DNA from: Labrenzia sp. PHM005
GTDB lineage: Bacteria; Pseudomonadota; Alphaproteobacteria; Rhizobiales; Stappiaceae
DNA length: 64,000 nt
Assembly: GCF_006517275.1 (NCBI RefSeq)
Contig: NZ_CP041191.1
Location: forward strand, 5,451,001 to 5,515,000
Direction of reading: 5' to 3'
A model generated the notes under the pieces. That model did no database searches and was not told the DNA's origin. It saw nothing but the letters and a program-made list of their open reading frames with translations. The position numbers were made by a program, and so were the translations under genes. Numbering within the stretch: position 1 is the first letter of the stretch; the number at the start of each line of letters is the position of its first letter. Positions 9,067 to 18,224 of the stretch are shown one piece after another.

Positions 9067-9846
9067 TCAGTCTTTCCGGAAAATCACGCCCGCCAGCCAG
9101 CCGGTGAAGATGGCAAGGGCAACGGCCAGCAGGCCATAAACCAGCGAGTACTCGCGGGCGAGTTCAAAGGTCACTTGCTCAAAGCCGATTTTGCCAACGC
9201 GCAGCACTTCTTCGGTTTGTGACACCAGCACGCCATCTTGAAACAGAAAACTTTGGACGCTGTAGTTGCCGACCGGAATGTTGGCAGGCAGGGGGATGTT
9301 TGTCCGGAACATCGTATCTGTCAGGAACTCAATTGATGTTTCTTGCTCGGAAAAAAGCCCCATCTCCTGGCGCAAGCGCACAAAGGCCTTCCGGAAGTCA
9401 TCCCTGTCGGCCAGCGGCACATTGGACTCCCCCGAAACGGCGAGATTTATGTGATTGAGACCGATGCCAAGATCATCGAGAACGTTTCTTTCAGCCATCG
9501 CCCCAATGTCCACAGTGCTGGCAACGGCATAAAAAGATGGAACGTTTTGGAAAGTTTCTGATTCCCGGTTTACCCAGACCCCTAAGAAACGCCCTTTCCG
9601 GCGGGTGGTGATATCTTGCGGCGGCCCTTCGACGACAATTGCCAATTCATATCCTTCAGGGTCGTTGTCCAACCGTTGGATATGTTGAGCCTGCCCGAAA
9701 ATCACGATCTCCGTACCGGTAAAATTCGACTGGATTGACACCACGTCCGAAGACAGCGATGTCACCAGATCCCGGCCGCTTCTCGCCGCCGCCGGATGGC
9801 TTATCCAGAACAACAAAAGCGCAAACAGGAGGCAAATGCGGATCAC
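9067..9846 (-). CDS. TIGR02186-type membrane-anchored periplasmic protein
   Basis: A 259-aa protein with a signal peptide (ICLLFALLLFWISHPAAA), a beta-rich periplasmic domain (SIQSNFTGTEIVIFGQ, YELAIVVEGPPQDITTRRK, LGVWVNRES) and one C-terminal TM helix (LVYGLLAVALAIFTGWLAGVIF). It matches the alphaproteobacterial family TIGR02186, of unknown function, which commonly sits next to a TauE/SafE permease as here. The start codon is GTG and overlaps the TauE stop (GTGA), so the two are translationally coupled. A helper role for the exporter is inferred. Confidence 0.82.
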   Translation of the reverse strand: MIRICLLFALLLFWISHPAAARSGRDLVTSLSSDVVSIQSNFTGTEIVIFGQAQHIQRLDNDPEGYELAIVVEGPPQDITTRRKGRFLGVWVNRESETFQNVPSFYAVASTVDIGAMAERNVLDDLGIGLNHINLAVSGESNVPLADRDDFRKAFVRLRQEMGLFSEQETSIEFLTDTMFRTNIPLPANIPVGNYSVQSFLFQDGVLVSQTEEVLRVGKIGFEQVTFELAREYSLVYGLLAVALAIFTGWLAGVIFRKD

Positions 9847-10805
9847 AGCCCTGCCCCCTTGCGGATCACGATGGAATAAAGGTCTTCAGGAACAAGCAGC
9901 AGATCGACTGCAAACCGCATTCCCACGCCAAGCACGAGCAGCGCAAGAAGCAAACGCAGCTGATCGCCGCGCAAGTTCTGCCCCATCCGGGCGCCAAACT
10001 GCGCCCCGATCACACCGCCGATCATCAAGGTCATCGCCAAAACGATATCGACGGTCTTGGTACCCATGGCATGGAATATGGTCGCCGCCGCCATTGTGAA
10101 CAGGATCTGGAACAGCGAGGTACCAATGACAATGCCGGTCGGGACGCGCAGCAAATAGATCAGCGCCGGAACCATCATGAACCCGCCGCCAATACCTAGA
10201 ACCGTCCCTAGAAAGCCGATGGCCGCGCCAAGCCCAACCACCGGAATGACGCTGACATAGAGTTTCGATCTGCGGAACCTGACTTTTAGCGGCAAGCCAT
10301 GGATCCAATTGTGCTGGCCAGGCTTACGGGCGCTGGGAGGCGCGCCGGATTTGCGCCGCCGGATTGCCCGGACCGATTCAAACAGCATCAAGCCGCCAAT
10401 GGTCCCGAGAAAGGTGACATACGATAGCGAAATGACAACATCGAGCTGGCCGACCGCTTGCAGGATGTCAAAAAGAATTACGCCAACTAAGGACCCGAAA
10501 ACACCTCCGGCGAGCAGGATACCGGCGAGTTTGAAGTCTATGGCCTTGCGCCGCCAATAACTGACAACCCCTGATGCCGAAGACGCAACAACCTGTGTAG
10601 TCACTGTTGCAACAGAGACCGCAGGCGGAATTCCGGAAAAGATCAAGAGCGGCGTTAATAGAAAGCCACCGCCGATGCCAAACAGACCGGACAGAAATCC
10701 CACGGCGCCACCCATAGCAAATATCACGAAGATATTGACCGGAATTTCGGCTATTGGAAGGTATAATTGCACAGGGCTACGCCGGAGAGTTGCAGAAGAC
10801 TGCAT
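9843..10805 (-). CDS. TauE/SafE family sulfite/organosulfur exporter-like permease
   Basis: A 320-aa membrane protein with two homologous halves, each with the family signature: GFLSGLFGIGGGFLLTPLLIFSGIP and GFLGTVLGIGGGFMMVPALIYLL. About eight TM helices are predicted by eye. TauE/SafE proteins export sulfite, sulfoacetate or related anions, or import metals; the substrate is not readable. I chose ATG 10805, because the longer ORF starts 48 nt upstream in a sequence with promoter-like AT-rich features. It is coupled to the TIGR02186 gene. Confidence 0.85.
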   Translation of the reverse strand: MQSSATLRRSPVQLYLPIAEIPVNIFVIFAMGGAVGFLSGLFGIGGGFLLTPLLIFSGIPPAVSVATVTTQVVASSASGVVSYWRRKAIDFKLAGILLAGGVFGSLVGVILFDILQAVGQLDVVISLSYVTFLGTIGGLMLFESVRAIRRRKSGAPPSARKPGQHNWIHGLPLKVRFRRSKLYVSVIPVVGLGAAIGFLGTVLGIGGGFMMVPALIYLLRVPTGIVIGTSLFQILFTMAAATIFHAMGTKTVDIVLAMTLMIGGVIGAQFGARMGQNLRGDQLRLLLALLVLGVGMRFAVDLLLVPEDLYSIVIRKGAGL

Positions 10806-10926
10806 AAATTTACATGTATAATGGTTAAAAACCCGTGGCGGCCAATCTGTCAACCAAGCAATGTTGATCGGGTGTATCTGGACTCATAAATGTCCCTAGG
10901 TAGATGATGCCAGATTGACCGTTTCA

Positions 10927-10972
10927 GACAGCAAAAGAGCAGAAAATGCCGAACATTTTCTGCTCTTTCAAA
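10927..10972 (-). terminator. Strong hairpin terminator downstream of the PodJ-like gene
   Basis: A 15-bp perfect stem (10934-10948 pairs with 10954-10968) closes a 5-nt loop. Read on the minus strand it ends CTCTTTTGCTG, a short T-tract, about 60 nt after the stop of the large minus-strand gene. Confidence 0.7.
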
Positions 10973-11028
10973 TTGTATCATCGGCTCTTTGGAAATCTTT
11001 CCGTAGCCGAGACGTCCGCTCGGCCTCG

Positions 11029-14000
11029 TCAGATCGCCTGGCTCTTCAACTCTTCGATGAGGCGGCCATCAACTTCACCGGTTTCCGGAAGTCCTAAGCT
11101 ACGCTGGAAAGCCCGGATTGCGCTGCGGGTTCTCGGCCCCATCTGGCCGTCCGGTGTACCCGTATCGAAGCCGAGATAGTTCAACTTATCCTGTGCCTCG
11201 CGGACCATGGCTGAATTGTCGACTGCCTTGATGGACGCTTTGCTGGCCGGCAGCGACTTGCCATCTGTCCAATCAGGTTGCAGTGTCACTTTGTTCGCTG
11301 CTGCGACCGGTGTCTTCAGCTTGAAGTTTTCAACGGCCAGACGAGCATTGGCCAAGGTTTCCTGATCCATCATGTTGGCGACATCGTCGCGCCGCTTGGC
11401 TGCTTCCGGATCCCCCTGGTCAGCTGCAATCGCGAACCATTTGTAGCTGGCGATGAGGTTTTTATCGACGCCGATACCACCGGCATACAGAATGCCCAGA
11501 TTAAACAGACTATCCTTCACACCGTAGTTGGCCGCTGCTTCAAACCACCTGGCGGCAGCTGCATAATCAGGCTGGTCGCCACCGCCTTCCGCAAACAGGA
11601 CGGCAAGATTGTGCATGGCTTTTGCGTTACCAGCTTCTGCCGACTTCATATACCAAGCCTTGGCTTTGGGCAGGTCTTTGGTAACACCCCGGCCCTTTTC
11701 ATATAGGCTTGCGAGCCGGTATTGTGCCGGTGCAAGTCCCTTGTCGGCAGCTTTTTGATACCAAACCGCAGCTTTTGCCAGATCCGCCTGAACTCCATCG
11801 CCTTCGGTATATTTAACCCCAATCAGGAATTCAGCAGCCGAATTCCCACTGGCAGCCGCACTGCGCAACGCCATTGAACCGACTTCCTCAGGCGGCAAGC
11901 TCGCCAATAATCCAGAGGCAGCTGGTGTTTCAGTTGACGCGGCCGGTTGAGACGGGGCAAAGCCCCGTGATGCTCCGGCAGGCGCTGCACTAAAGCTGTT
12001 TTCAACTCCGCTTGGCGGCGCAAAGGCAGGACCGGTTTCAGGCTGTAGCGGCGCAGACGCTGCTGCCGGAACCGGCGCAGCTGCCGGGTCTGCAGCAGCC
12101 ACCGCTGGCGGGTCGATGTTCGCCGGCGTCGCCACAGGCGCATCTGCTGCGGGTTCAGCCGCAACAGAAGCCACTTGTGCGGGCGGGCTTTCCACCACTA
12201 TGGGCGCGCTGGAAACTTCTGGATTATCGGCCGGAGCGGTCGCGACCGGTGCTGCGTTCATGTCCACGCCAGGCACAGCTGTACCTTCTGTTGCATTTTC
12301 CTGCGGGACCGCTGCGATCTGCGGCGTGGTATCAGACGGCAAGAGGGCACCGCGTGTGACATAAAAGCCAGCCATCAGGAGGACAACCGCAGCGGCTGTG
12401 TAAAGGATCGCGCGGCGGCGGCCACCTGAAGCTTGAGCCGGCTCCGGTGCGACCCGGTCGCCGGCCAGAACTGACGAGCGGTCATCGTCCGTTTCGGGGG
12501 CAGCTTGATCTGCTCCACTGGTTTCAAATTCGCGGTCCTGCTGCGCTTCGTCATCAGCTGACGGCGACCGCTTCAAAACATTGCGCAACCAGCCAACCCG
12601 TGCTTTGCCGCGCTCCTCGTCGGCTTCGTCCGTGGTTTCCGGCTTGTTCTTTTCCAATTGAGCAGCTTCTGCAGAGGCAGCCTGCGCAGCCCGGCGGGCA
12701 GCCGCGATAAAGTCTGCTTTGCGGTCACGAGCCGACATTTCAGGAGCTGCGGGCTGCTGCGGGTTGGTGTCGTCTTCCGAACCTCTGGCATCGGCCATGT
12801 CCGGTTGCGCCTTAGCAAAAAGTGGCGGACGCTCGGCAACTTTGATCGGCGAGAACATGTTGTTGCCGCTTTCTGCGACTTCTTCAGACTTGTCTGTTGC
12901 GGGCCGCTCAACCCGTTCCAGCGTGTCCAAACGTTCGGTGATCGACCCCAGAACGGATTTCACACCATCAAACGTATTGCGGGTCCGCTCATCGCTTCCC
13001 TCAGCGGCGTCGAGCAGTCGTTTCAGATCCGATTGCAGCGACGAAATGGCCGTATCGTATTGCGGGTTTTTGCTAGCGGGAGTGTTTGCGACAGCTTCTT
13101 CGGCGGCCTTTCGGGCAATTCCGGCAACATCAGAGCGCGTTTGCGCCAAGCCACTTTCAATGCGCTCCAAAACGGACGCGAACTGATCAGAGCTTTGCGC
13201 ATTGCTGGACGTATTTTCGATCTGCTCGGCAAGCGCGGCAACCTTGGATCCAAGAATCTCCAGGCCTCTATCGTCAGCAGCACCTCCACCTTTGGAGACC
13301 AAGTTTGCCAGATCAGAAATCCTCTGCTCGAGCGCATCGGTCGAGGCTGGTTCGGCGACCCGCTCCCGCATTGCGGTAATTTCTGTACGCAGCTTGTCGA
13401 GATCAGAGGTGGTTACTGAATCGGACGGCTGATCCAGCCGGTTGGTCAGATCGTTCAGGCGATCCTGAATTTGCGCCATGAACTTGGCATCTGGGCCGTT
13501 TCCGGAACGCATGGCAGCCGCATCCAGCACTGGCACCGGACGAGCGGCTCGTTTTTCGATGACATCAATCTTGCCGGAAATGGCCTCCAGCCGTTTTTCC
13601 AGAGCCTCAAATGCCCCGCTGTCGTTGGACGGCAACGGCGGCGACTGTTCCATCCGCTCTAAACGATCGACGATTTCATCGAGACGTTGATCGACCTGGA
13701 TCAAGTGCTGCTGGTCTGAGGGCGCAGCGCGGTCATCGGCCATCATGCCGACGATGTCTTCCAAACGTCCTTGAAGACGATTGATAGTCTCCGGTTCCGG
13801 CATCCGTTCTTCCATAGCGGAAAGACGGCTGTCGAGACCACGCTGCTCCTTGGCCAGAGTTTCAAGATCATCCAGACGGCTGGAGACGAACTTCATCCGG
13901 TCATCGATGCTTTCGACCAGACCTTTGATGTCGATTTTCTGGACGAAACCACGCACTTCCCGAAGCTCTGTGCGCAGAGGTTCGATTTCCTCATGGTCTT

Positions 14001-15093
14001 TGCGCTGGAGCAGCTCTTCCATACGCTCCGCGATCGAAACCACCCGATCTTCCAGAACCATCATGTGTTCGGAGCGCGGCAAAGCTGCAAAGGCGTCTTC
14101 GATCTCGTTGAGGCGCATTGTCACGCCGCGCAAAACCCGCGGATCGACCGAGGCGCGCGACAATTCATCAAGCCGCTGCAGGATGTGAGCATACCCGTGT
14201 TCCAGGGTCTGCAAAGCGCCTTCGACATTCGTCTGGCCAACCAAGGACTTCAGATCCGCAACTTCCTTGCGAATGTCCTTGGCGAGCTGATCGTTCCGCT
14301 TATCGTTACGCAAACGCTCGACCATGTCGGTCAAGCGGCGCAGTTCCGCATTCTGGCGGCTGACGGTTTCATTCGTTCCGTTGGCGAGGCCACCCAAAGC
14401 ATCGCGCAAGGAACCAAGTTCCTCACGGACATGGGCCAAAGCCTTCTCCTGGGGTTTTCTTAGCGCATCGATGCGGCGCCCCAGATCTTTGTAGACGTGC
14501 ATGGACGCGTCGCGGGCAGACGGCCCGGCCCGGCGCGGTTCACGACGGTAGGCATAGTCTTCTTCGTCTTGGTAACGGTGATCCTCATAACCATGATCAT
14601 CGTAATAACCGTCGTCATCACCCATATGATCATGATGATCGTCCAAGGAGTCGATTGCATACCGGCCCGCTCTATGACCGCGAGGCGCGCGGTCGTACTC
14701 GTCCTCATAGTCTTCATGCTCGGACAGACCTTGAACCTGCCGGTCAAGGCGGTCGAGCGCGCCCATCACATCCTCAAGACCTGCCTCGCGAACTGGCTCT
14801 CGCTCGCGGCGTGGCGCACGGCGAGGCCGGCGCTTTTTCGCCGGACGGGCAGCAGGCCGATCTGACCTTTCTGACAACAGACGGTCGAGTTCATCGGCGA
14901 CAGCATCCAAATCTTCTTCTGAACCGATGTCGGCATCATGACCCCGGTCATACCCGCCGAGCGCTGTGGCGGTGCGTGTCAACCGTTCAATACGCGCGCG
15001 CGGAGCTTCGCGATGAGGCAAATCGTTCCGATCTAGACTGTCATACACTACTCGGCCGCGGCGTCCCGCCTCGTGTTTATTTCTAGCCGGCAT
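11029..15093 (-). CDS. PodJ-like polar organelle/localization factor (coiled coil, TM, Sel1 repeats, PG-binding)
   Basis: A 1354-aa protein. In order: a basic/acidic N-terminus with a Lys/Arg-rich patch (about 85-100) and an Asp/His/Tyr-rich patch (about 150-190); a long coiled-coil region (about 210-740); a charged linker; one TM helix (AILYTAAAVVLLMAGFYV, about 895-912); a Pro/Ala/Val-rich periplasmic linker; four Sel1/TPR-like repeats (about 1070-1245, e.g. AAVWYQKAADKG, AKAWYMKSAEAGN); and a C-terminal PG_binding_1 domain (about 1293-1354). This matches PodJ of Caulobacter and PodJL of rhizobia, which mark a pole and organise division and polar structures. Monocistronic, with a strong terminator. 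The architecture is seen; the polarity role is from the family. Confidence 0.85.
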   Translation of the reverse strand: MPARNKHEAGRRGRVVYDSLDRNDLPHREAPRARIERLTRTATALGGYDRGHDADIGSEEDLDAVADELDRLLSERSDRPAARPAKKRRPRRAPRREREPVREAGLEDVMGALDRLDRQVQGLSEHEDYEDEYDRAPRGHRAGRYAIDSLDDHHDHMGDDDGYYDDHGYEDHRYQDEEDYAYRREPRRAGPSARDASMHVYKDLGRRIDALRKPQEKALAHVREELGSLRDALGGLANGTNETVSRQNAELRRLTDMVERLRNDKRNDQLAKDIRKEVADLKSLVGQTNVEGALQTLEHGYAHILQRLDELSRASVDPRVLRGVTMRLNEIEDAFAALPRSEHMMVLEDRVVSIAERMEELLQRKDHEEIEPLRTELREVRGFVQKIDIKGLVESIDDRMKFVSSRLDDLETLAKEQRGLDSRLSAMEERMPEPETINRLQGRLEDIVGMMADDRAAPSDQQHLIQVDQRLDEIVDRLERMEQSPPLPSNDSGAFEALEKRLEAISGKIDVIEKRAARPVPVLDAAAMRSGNGPDAKFMAQIQDRLNDLTNRLDQPSDSVTTSDLDKLRTEITAMRERVAEPASTDALEQRISDLANLVSKGGGAADDRGLEILGSKVAALAEQIENTSSNAQSSDQFASVLERIESGLAQTRSDVAGIARKAAEEAVANTPASKNPQYDTAISSLQSDLKRLLDAAEGSDERTRNTFDGVKSVLGSITERLDTLERVERPATDKSEEVAESGNNMFSPIKVAERPPLFAKAQPDMADARGSEDDTNPQQPAAPEMSARDRKADFIAAARRAAQAASAEAAQLEKNKPETTDEADEERGKARVGWLRNVLKRSPSADDEAQQDREFETSGADQAAPETDDDRSSVLAGDRVAPEPAQASGGRRRAILYTAAAVVLLMAGFYVTRGALLPSDTTPQIAAVPQENATEGTAVPGVDMNAAPVATAPADNPEVSSAPIVVESPPAQVASVAAEPAADAPVATPANIDPPAVAAADPAAAPVPAAASAPLQPETGPAFAPPSGVENSFSAAPAGASRGFAPSQPAASTETPAASGLLASLPPEEVGSMALRSAAASGNSAAEFLIGVKYTEGDGVQADLAKAAVWYQKAADKGLAPAQYRLASLYEKGRGVTKDLPKAKAWYMKSAEAGNAKAMHNLAVLFAEGGGDQPDYAAAARWFEAAANYGVKDSLFNLGILYAGGIGVDKNLIASYKWFAIAADQGDPEAAKRRDDVANMMDQETLANARLAVENFKLKTPVAAANKVTLQPDWTDGKSLPASKASIKAVDNSAMVREAQDKLNYLGFDTGTPDGQMGPRTRSAIRAFQRSLGLPETGEVDGRLIEELKSQAI

Positions 15094-15517
15094 ATCCTGA
15101 CCCTGGGCTTATGGTCTTCTGACCGCTGATGGGAGCTGGCAAATTTCGGTCTCCGACGAGGGCCGGAAAGCGGGCCAGCATTTCCAAAGACTTTGTCGAC
15201 TTAGGGTAAACAGGGCGTTAATTGGCGTTGCCAAATGCGATTCTGGGCCTCTAGCGGGCGTCCGCCAGGTCAAAACTGCTTAGGTTTCGCCCGAATCGTC
15301 TGTTGCAAATCTCCGTTTGAGACTGAATAGCGCAACGGCACAGACTAGACCTTGACGCAAACGTAAGCTAAACAGTGGGCAAGAAATAGGAAACAACCCA
15401 TGCCGGAATACCGGCACTGCAGTCCTCAGGAAGAGTTAAACCTGAGCCTGCCCAGGGTCTTCTCAAGGTTTAACGATACTCCGCTTTCAGCGGTACACAA
15501 GACGAGAACAAGGCAAG
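15094..15517. other. Intergenic region between podJ-like gene and MerR gene
   Basis: A 424-bp region that should hold both divergent promoters. The notable elements are the TTGACG-n4-CGTAAG site at 15352-15367 and a short reading frame beginning at 15400; both are described separately. No RNA gene or repeat was seen in the rest. Confidence 0.6.
15352..15367 (+). promoter_or_regulatory. Candidate MerR/LiuR-like autoregulatory site
   Basis: TTGACGCAAACGTAAG is an imperfect dyad (TTGACG / CGTAA) sharing the ACG...CGT core of the stronger palindrome at 16268-16287. It lies 150 nt upstream of the MerR gene. Autoregulation is inferred. Confidence 0.4.
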
Positions 15518-15555
15518 ATGAGCGAAGCGCTTTCAATTCTGAACAACAACGATGA
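15400..15555 (+). CDS. Possible upstream ORF overlapping the MerR start
   Basis: A 51-codon frame (starts MPEYRHCSPQEELN, ends SEQQR) opens with ATG 8 nt after TAGGA and ends 38 nt inside the MerR gene in another frame. It has no recognised domain and could be fortuitous. If translated, it would overlap and might modulate MerR initiation. Confidence 0.2.
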   Translation: MPEYRHCSPQEELNLSLPRVFSRFNDTPLSAVHKTRTRQDERSAFNSEQQR

Positions 15556-15982
15556 ACTTGTCGACGTGGTTTCAGCAGCTGATGACGGCAGCAAAAAGAC
15601 CCAATTTTCCATCGGTGATCTCGCCAAGGAGTTTGGCTGCACCTTACGGACACTGCGGTTTTATGAAGACAAAGGCCTGATCAATCCGAAGCGTGACGGC
15701 GTGAACCGGGTCTATAACCGGCGTGACCGTGCCCGCTTGAAATTGGTACTCATGGGCAAACAGGTCGGTTTTTCCCTGTCTGAAATCCGTGACATGCTTG
15801 ATTTGTATGACCTTCGCGACGGTCAGGTGACTCAGTTACGTGTTGCTTTGTCGCGCTTCAATGAGCAAATCGCTGTTCTTCAAAACCAGCGCCAGGATAT
15901 CGAAACGGCCATTGAAGAACTGTCCCGGACCGTCGAAATCGTCTCCGGCATGCTGAAGCAGAAGGAAGCCGAAGAGGCCTGA
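15518..15982 (+). CDS. MerR family transcriptional regulator (LiuR-like)
   Basis: A 154-aa protein. After about 28 variable residues comes the MerR winged HTH (FSIGDLAKEFGCTLRTLRFYEDKGLINPKR, about 30-60), then RVYNRRDRARLKLVLMGKQVGFSLSEI and a C-terminal dimerisation helix (about 110-150). It lacks the paired cysteines of metal-sensing MerR proteins. MerR proteins next to acyl-CoA catabolic operons (LiuR type) control branched-chain amino acid or fatty-acid degradation by sensing an acyl-CoA. The adjacent acyl-CoA dehydrogenase/GST/thiolase/FadB operon and matching dyads at 15352 and 16268 support that role here. A good intrinsic terminator follows. Confidence 0.85.
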   Translation: MSEALSILNNNDELVDVVSAADDGSKKTQFSIGDLAKEFGCTLRTLRFYEDKGLINPKRDGVNRVYNRRDRARLKLVLMGKQVGFSLSEIRDMLDLYDLRDGQVTQLRVALSRFNEQIAVLQNQRQDIETAIEELSRTVEIVSGMLKQKEAEEA

Positions 15983-16014
15983 TCCTCCGGCAACTCAACA
16001 TTTTTCATCAGATC

Positions 16015-16051
16015 AGCCCGGCGCCTCTCATACGGTTGCCGGGCTTTTTTT
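16015..16051 (+). terminator. Intrinsic terminator of the MerR gene
   Basis: Stem AGCCCGGC (16015-16022) pairs with GCCGGGCT (16038-16045) and is followed by a run of seven T, 33 nt after the MerR stop. Confidence 0.9.
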
Positions 16052-16227
16052 GCACGCATCACGATTGTTTCCAATTTTTTTTAGCGCAAAAAGCGTAAAT
16101 CTCATCTAACTTAAAAATGCAAAAAACGTAGCGTCATGCATCAGTTCTGAGGATTGACCTCCTCAAAATTCCGTCATTTGGCCGCTTTCCGGTCCATTTT
16201 TGAACTATACTTCCCTTACGACACCAC

Positions 16228-16256
16228 TTGCCGGACTTTGATTTGGTGCGTATATA
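16228..16256 (+). promoter_or_regulatory. Sigma-70-type promoter of the beta-oxidation operon
   Basis: TTGCCG (16228-16233), a 17-nt spacer and TATATA (16251-16256) give a plausible -35/-10 pair. Transcription would start near 16263, just before the palindrome at 16268. Confidence 0.5.
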
Positions 16257-16267
16257 GATCTCCAAGG

Positions 16268-16287
16268 TGACGTTTACGGAAACGTCA
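16268..16287 (+). promoter_or_regulatory. 20-bp palindromic operator, probably for the MerR/LiuR-like regulator
   Basis: TGACGTTTACGGAAACGTCA has perfect 8-bp arms (TGACGTTT / AAACGTCA) around ACGG. It sits immediately downstream of the predicted start of transcription and 36 bp before the ATG of the acyl-CoA dehydrogenase. That position suits repression by blocking RNA polymerase. The arms share the ACGT core reported for MerR-family LiuR sites; assignment to this regulator is inferred. Confidence 0.65.
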
Positions 16288-16322
16288 TGCGCAATTCTGA
16301 CGGCAAATCTGGGAGGATTTCC

Positions 16323-18119
16323 ATGCCGAGTTATTCCGCACCGGTAGATGATACCCTTTTTCTGTTGAAAGACGTGTTTGGATACGAACGCTATTCAAAC
16401 TTGCCCGGATTTTCCGATGCACCGCTGGATCTTGTGGAAGCGATTCTGCGGGAAGGTGCCAAGTTCACCGAGGAAGTCCTTCAGCCGCTGAACCTGTCGG
16501 GCGACCAGGAAGGCTGCACCCGTCACGACGATGGCACGGTTTCTGTTCCGAAGGGATTTCAAGAAGCCTATGACGCCTTTTGTGAAGGCGGCTGGGGCAC
16601 CTTGTCTGCCGACCCCGAATATGGTGGCCAGGGCCTGCCGCATACTCTGGCAACGATCTTCAACGAGTACGCCTCTTCCGCCAACATGGCCTTTTCTATG
16701 TACCCCGGCCTGACGGCAGGTGCGATTGCAGCGCTGACGGTCCATGGCTCGGATGAGATCAAGCAGAAGTATTTGCCAAACATGATTGCTGGCAAATGGA
16801 CCGGCACCATGAACCTGACCGAACCGCATTGCGGCACCGACTTGGGACTGCTGAGAACAAGAGCTGTTCCGCAGGCAGATGGTTCATACAAAATCTCTGG
16901 CACCAAGATTTTCATTTCGGCAGGCGAGCACGGCATGTCGGACAACATCATCCACTTGGTCCTTGCCCGGATCGAAGGGGCTCCGGAAGGCGTAAAAGGC
17001 ATCTCGCTGTTTGTCGTCCCGCGCAATGAAATTGCTGAAGACGGCACTTCAGGTGAGCGCAATGGCGTGTCCTGCGGTTCGATCGAACACAAGATGGGCA
17101 TCCACGGCAACTCGACCTGCGTCATGAACTACGACAACGCGACCGGCTGGCTGGTTGGCGAGGAACACAAGGGCCTCAAGGCGATGTTCGTAATGATGAA
17201 CGAAGCGCGCCTCGGTGTTGCCGTTCAAGGTCTTTCCCAGTCCGAAGTTGCTTACCAGAATGCGGTAACCTATGCCAAAGACCGCATCCAGGGCCGTTCG
17301 CTCACAGGAGCAAAGAGCCCGGACAAAGCGGCTGATCCGATCATCGTTCATCCGGATGTCCGGCGCACACTGATGTCTATCCGCGCCTTCAACGAAGCTG
17401 CGCGGGCGTTGATCCTCTGGACAGCACTCCATGGCGATGTGTCTCACCGGTCTGAAGAAGAAAAAGACCGCCAGTACTCCGACGATATGATGGGCCTGCT
17501 GACGCCGGTATTGAAAGGTGTCTTGACCGATCTTGGATTTGCCAACGCTGTCAACGCACAGCAGATGTATGGCGGCCATGGCTATATCGCAGAATGGGGC
17601 ATGGAACAGTTTGTCCGCGATGCCCGGATCGCCATGATCTATGAAGGCGCCAATGGCGTTCAGGCACTCGATCTGGTTGGCCGTAAACTTCCGGCAAACG
17701 GCGGCCGCGCTGTGATGAGCTTCTTCAACGAAGTCAATACGTTCCTGAAAGAAAACAAGGACAACGAAGAGCTTGCAGCCTTCACCGGCCCAGTCAAAAA
17801 AGCGGTCGACGACCTGCAGGCAGCGACCATGTGGTTCATGAACAACGCCATGAAAAATCCGGACAATGCTGGAGCCGGTTCCACCGACTATATGCACCTG
17901 TTTGGCCTGACGGCCATGGGCTACATGTGGGCAAAAATCGCCAAAACCGCCCAGGAGAGCATCAAGTCCGGCGCGAATGGCAAGGAACAATGGCTTACCG
18001 ACAAATTGTCGTTCGGCACGTTCTACATGGAGCGCATGATCCCAGAAACGGCAACGCTGCTGGCGAAAATTTCGGCCGGTTCCGACACCATGATGTCGGT
18101 GAACACCGACGCATTCTAA
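16323..18119 (+). CDS. Acyl-CoA dehydrogenase with C-terminal extension (FadE/DmdC-like)
   Basis: A 598-aa flavoprotein, about 200 aa longer than classic acyl-CoA dehydrogenases because of an added C-terminal domain. Visible motifs are the FAD/substrate motif [25 protein letters not shown], and [33 protein letters not shown], in which the Glu of YEG is the usual catalytic base. It introduces the C2-C3 double bond in an acyl-CoA. The related DmdC enzymes act on 3-methylmercaptopropionyl-CoA, so substrate is open. GGGAGG 6 nt before ATG 16323 sets the start; the longer frame would begin inside the operator. First gene of a four-gene operon. Confidence 0.9.
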   Translation: MPSYSAPVDDTLFLLKDVFGYERYSNLPGFSDAPLDLVEAILREGAKFTEEVLQPLNLSGDQEGCTRHDDGTVSVPKGFQEAYDAFCEGGWGTLSADPEYGGQGLPHTLATIFNEYASSANMAFSMYPGLTAGAIAALTVHGSDEIKQKYLPNMIAGKWTGTMNLTEPHCGTDLGLLRTRAVPQADGSYKISGTKIFISAGEHGMSDNIIHLVLARIEGAPEGVKGISLFVVPRNEIAEDGTSGERNGVSCGSIEHKMGIHGNSTCVMNYDNATGWLVGEEHKGLKAMFVMMNEARLGVAVQGLSQSEVAYQNAVTYAKDRIQGRSLTGAKSPDKAADPIIVHPDVRRTLMSIRAFNEAARALILWTALHGDVSHRSEEEKDRQYSDDMMGLLTPVLKGVLTDLGFANAVNAQQMYGGHGYIAEWGMEQFVRDARIAMIYEGANGVQALDLVGRKLPANGGRAVMSFFNEVNTFLKENKDNEELAAFTGPVKKAVDDLQAATMWFMNNAMKNPDNAGAGSTDYMHLFGLTAMGYMWAKIAKTAQESIKSGANGKEQWLTDKLSFGTFYMERMIPETATLLAKISAGSDTMMSVNTDAF

Positions 18120-18125
18120 GCCTTG

Positions 18126-18147
18126 AGGTCCTGCACTCGCAGGACCT
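18126..18147 (+). other. Intra-operon hairpin
   Basis: A perfect 9-bp stem, AGGTCCTGC-actc-GCAGGACCT, begins 6 nt after the dehydrogenase stop and has no T-tract. It may be an mRNA-stabilising or processing element that sets gene dosage within the operon. Confidence 0.5.
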
Positions 18148-18224
18148 TCACTCCACCCGCGCAAATCAGGTCGGGGCGGTGTAGTCTCGCCCCAGCTTTT
18201 CTTGCCAGGGAGATTCTTAACGTT

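Noticed and set aside
8007..9107. 366-aa plus-strand frame
   Set aside because: It is antisense to the well-supported AI-2E transporter, Asn/Gln/Arg-rich, with no motif.
12658..14463. Several 150-250-aa plus-strand frames inside the PodJ-like gene
   Set aside because: The minus strand shows a continuous domain architecture; the frames are by-products of its codon bias.
16287..16322. Upstream start for the acyl-CoA dehydrogenase
   Set aside because: It would begin at the last base of the operator palindrome, while a strong SD precedes ATG 16323.
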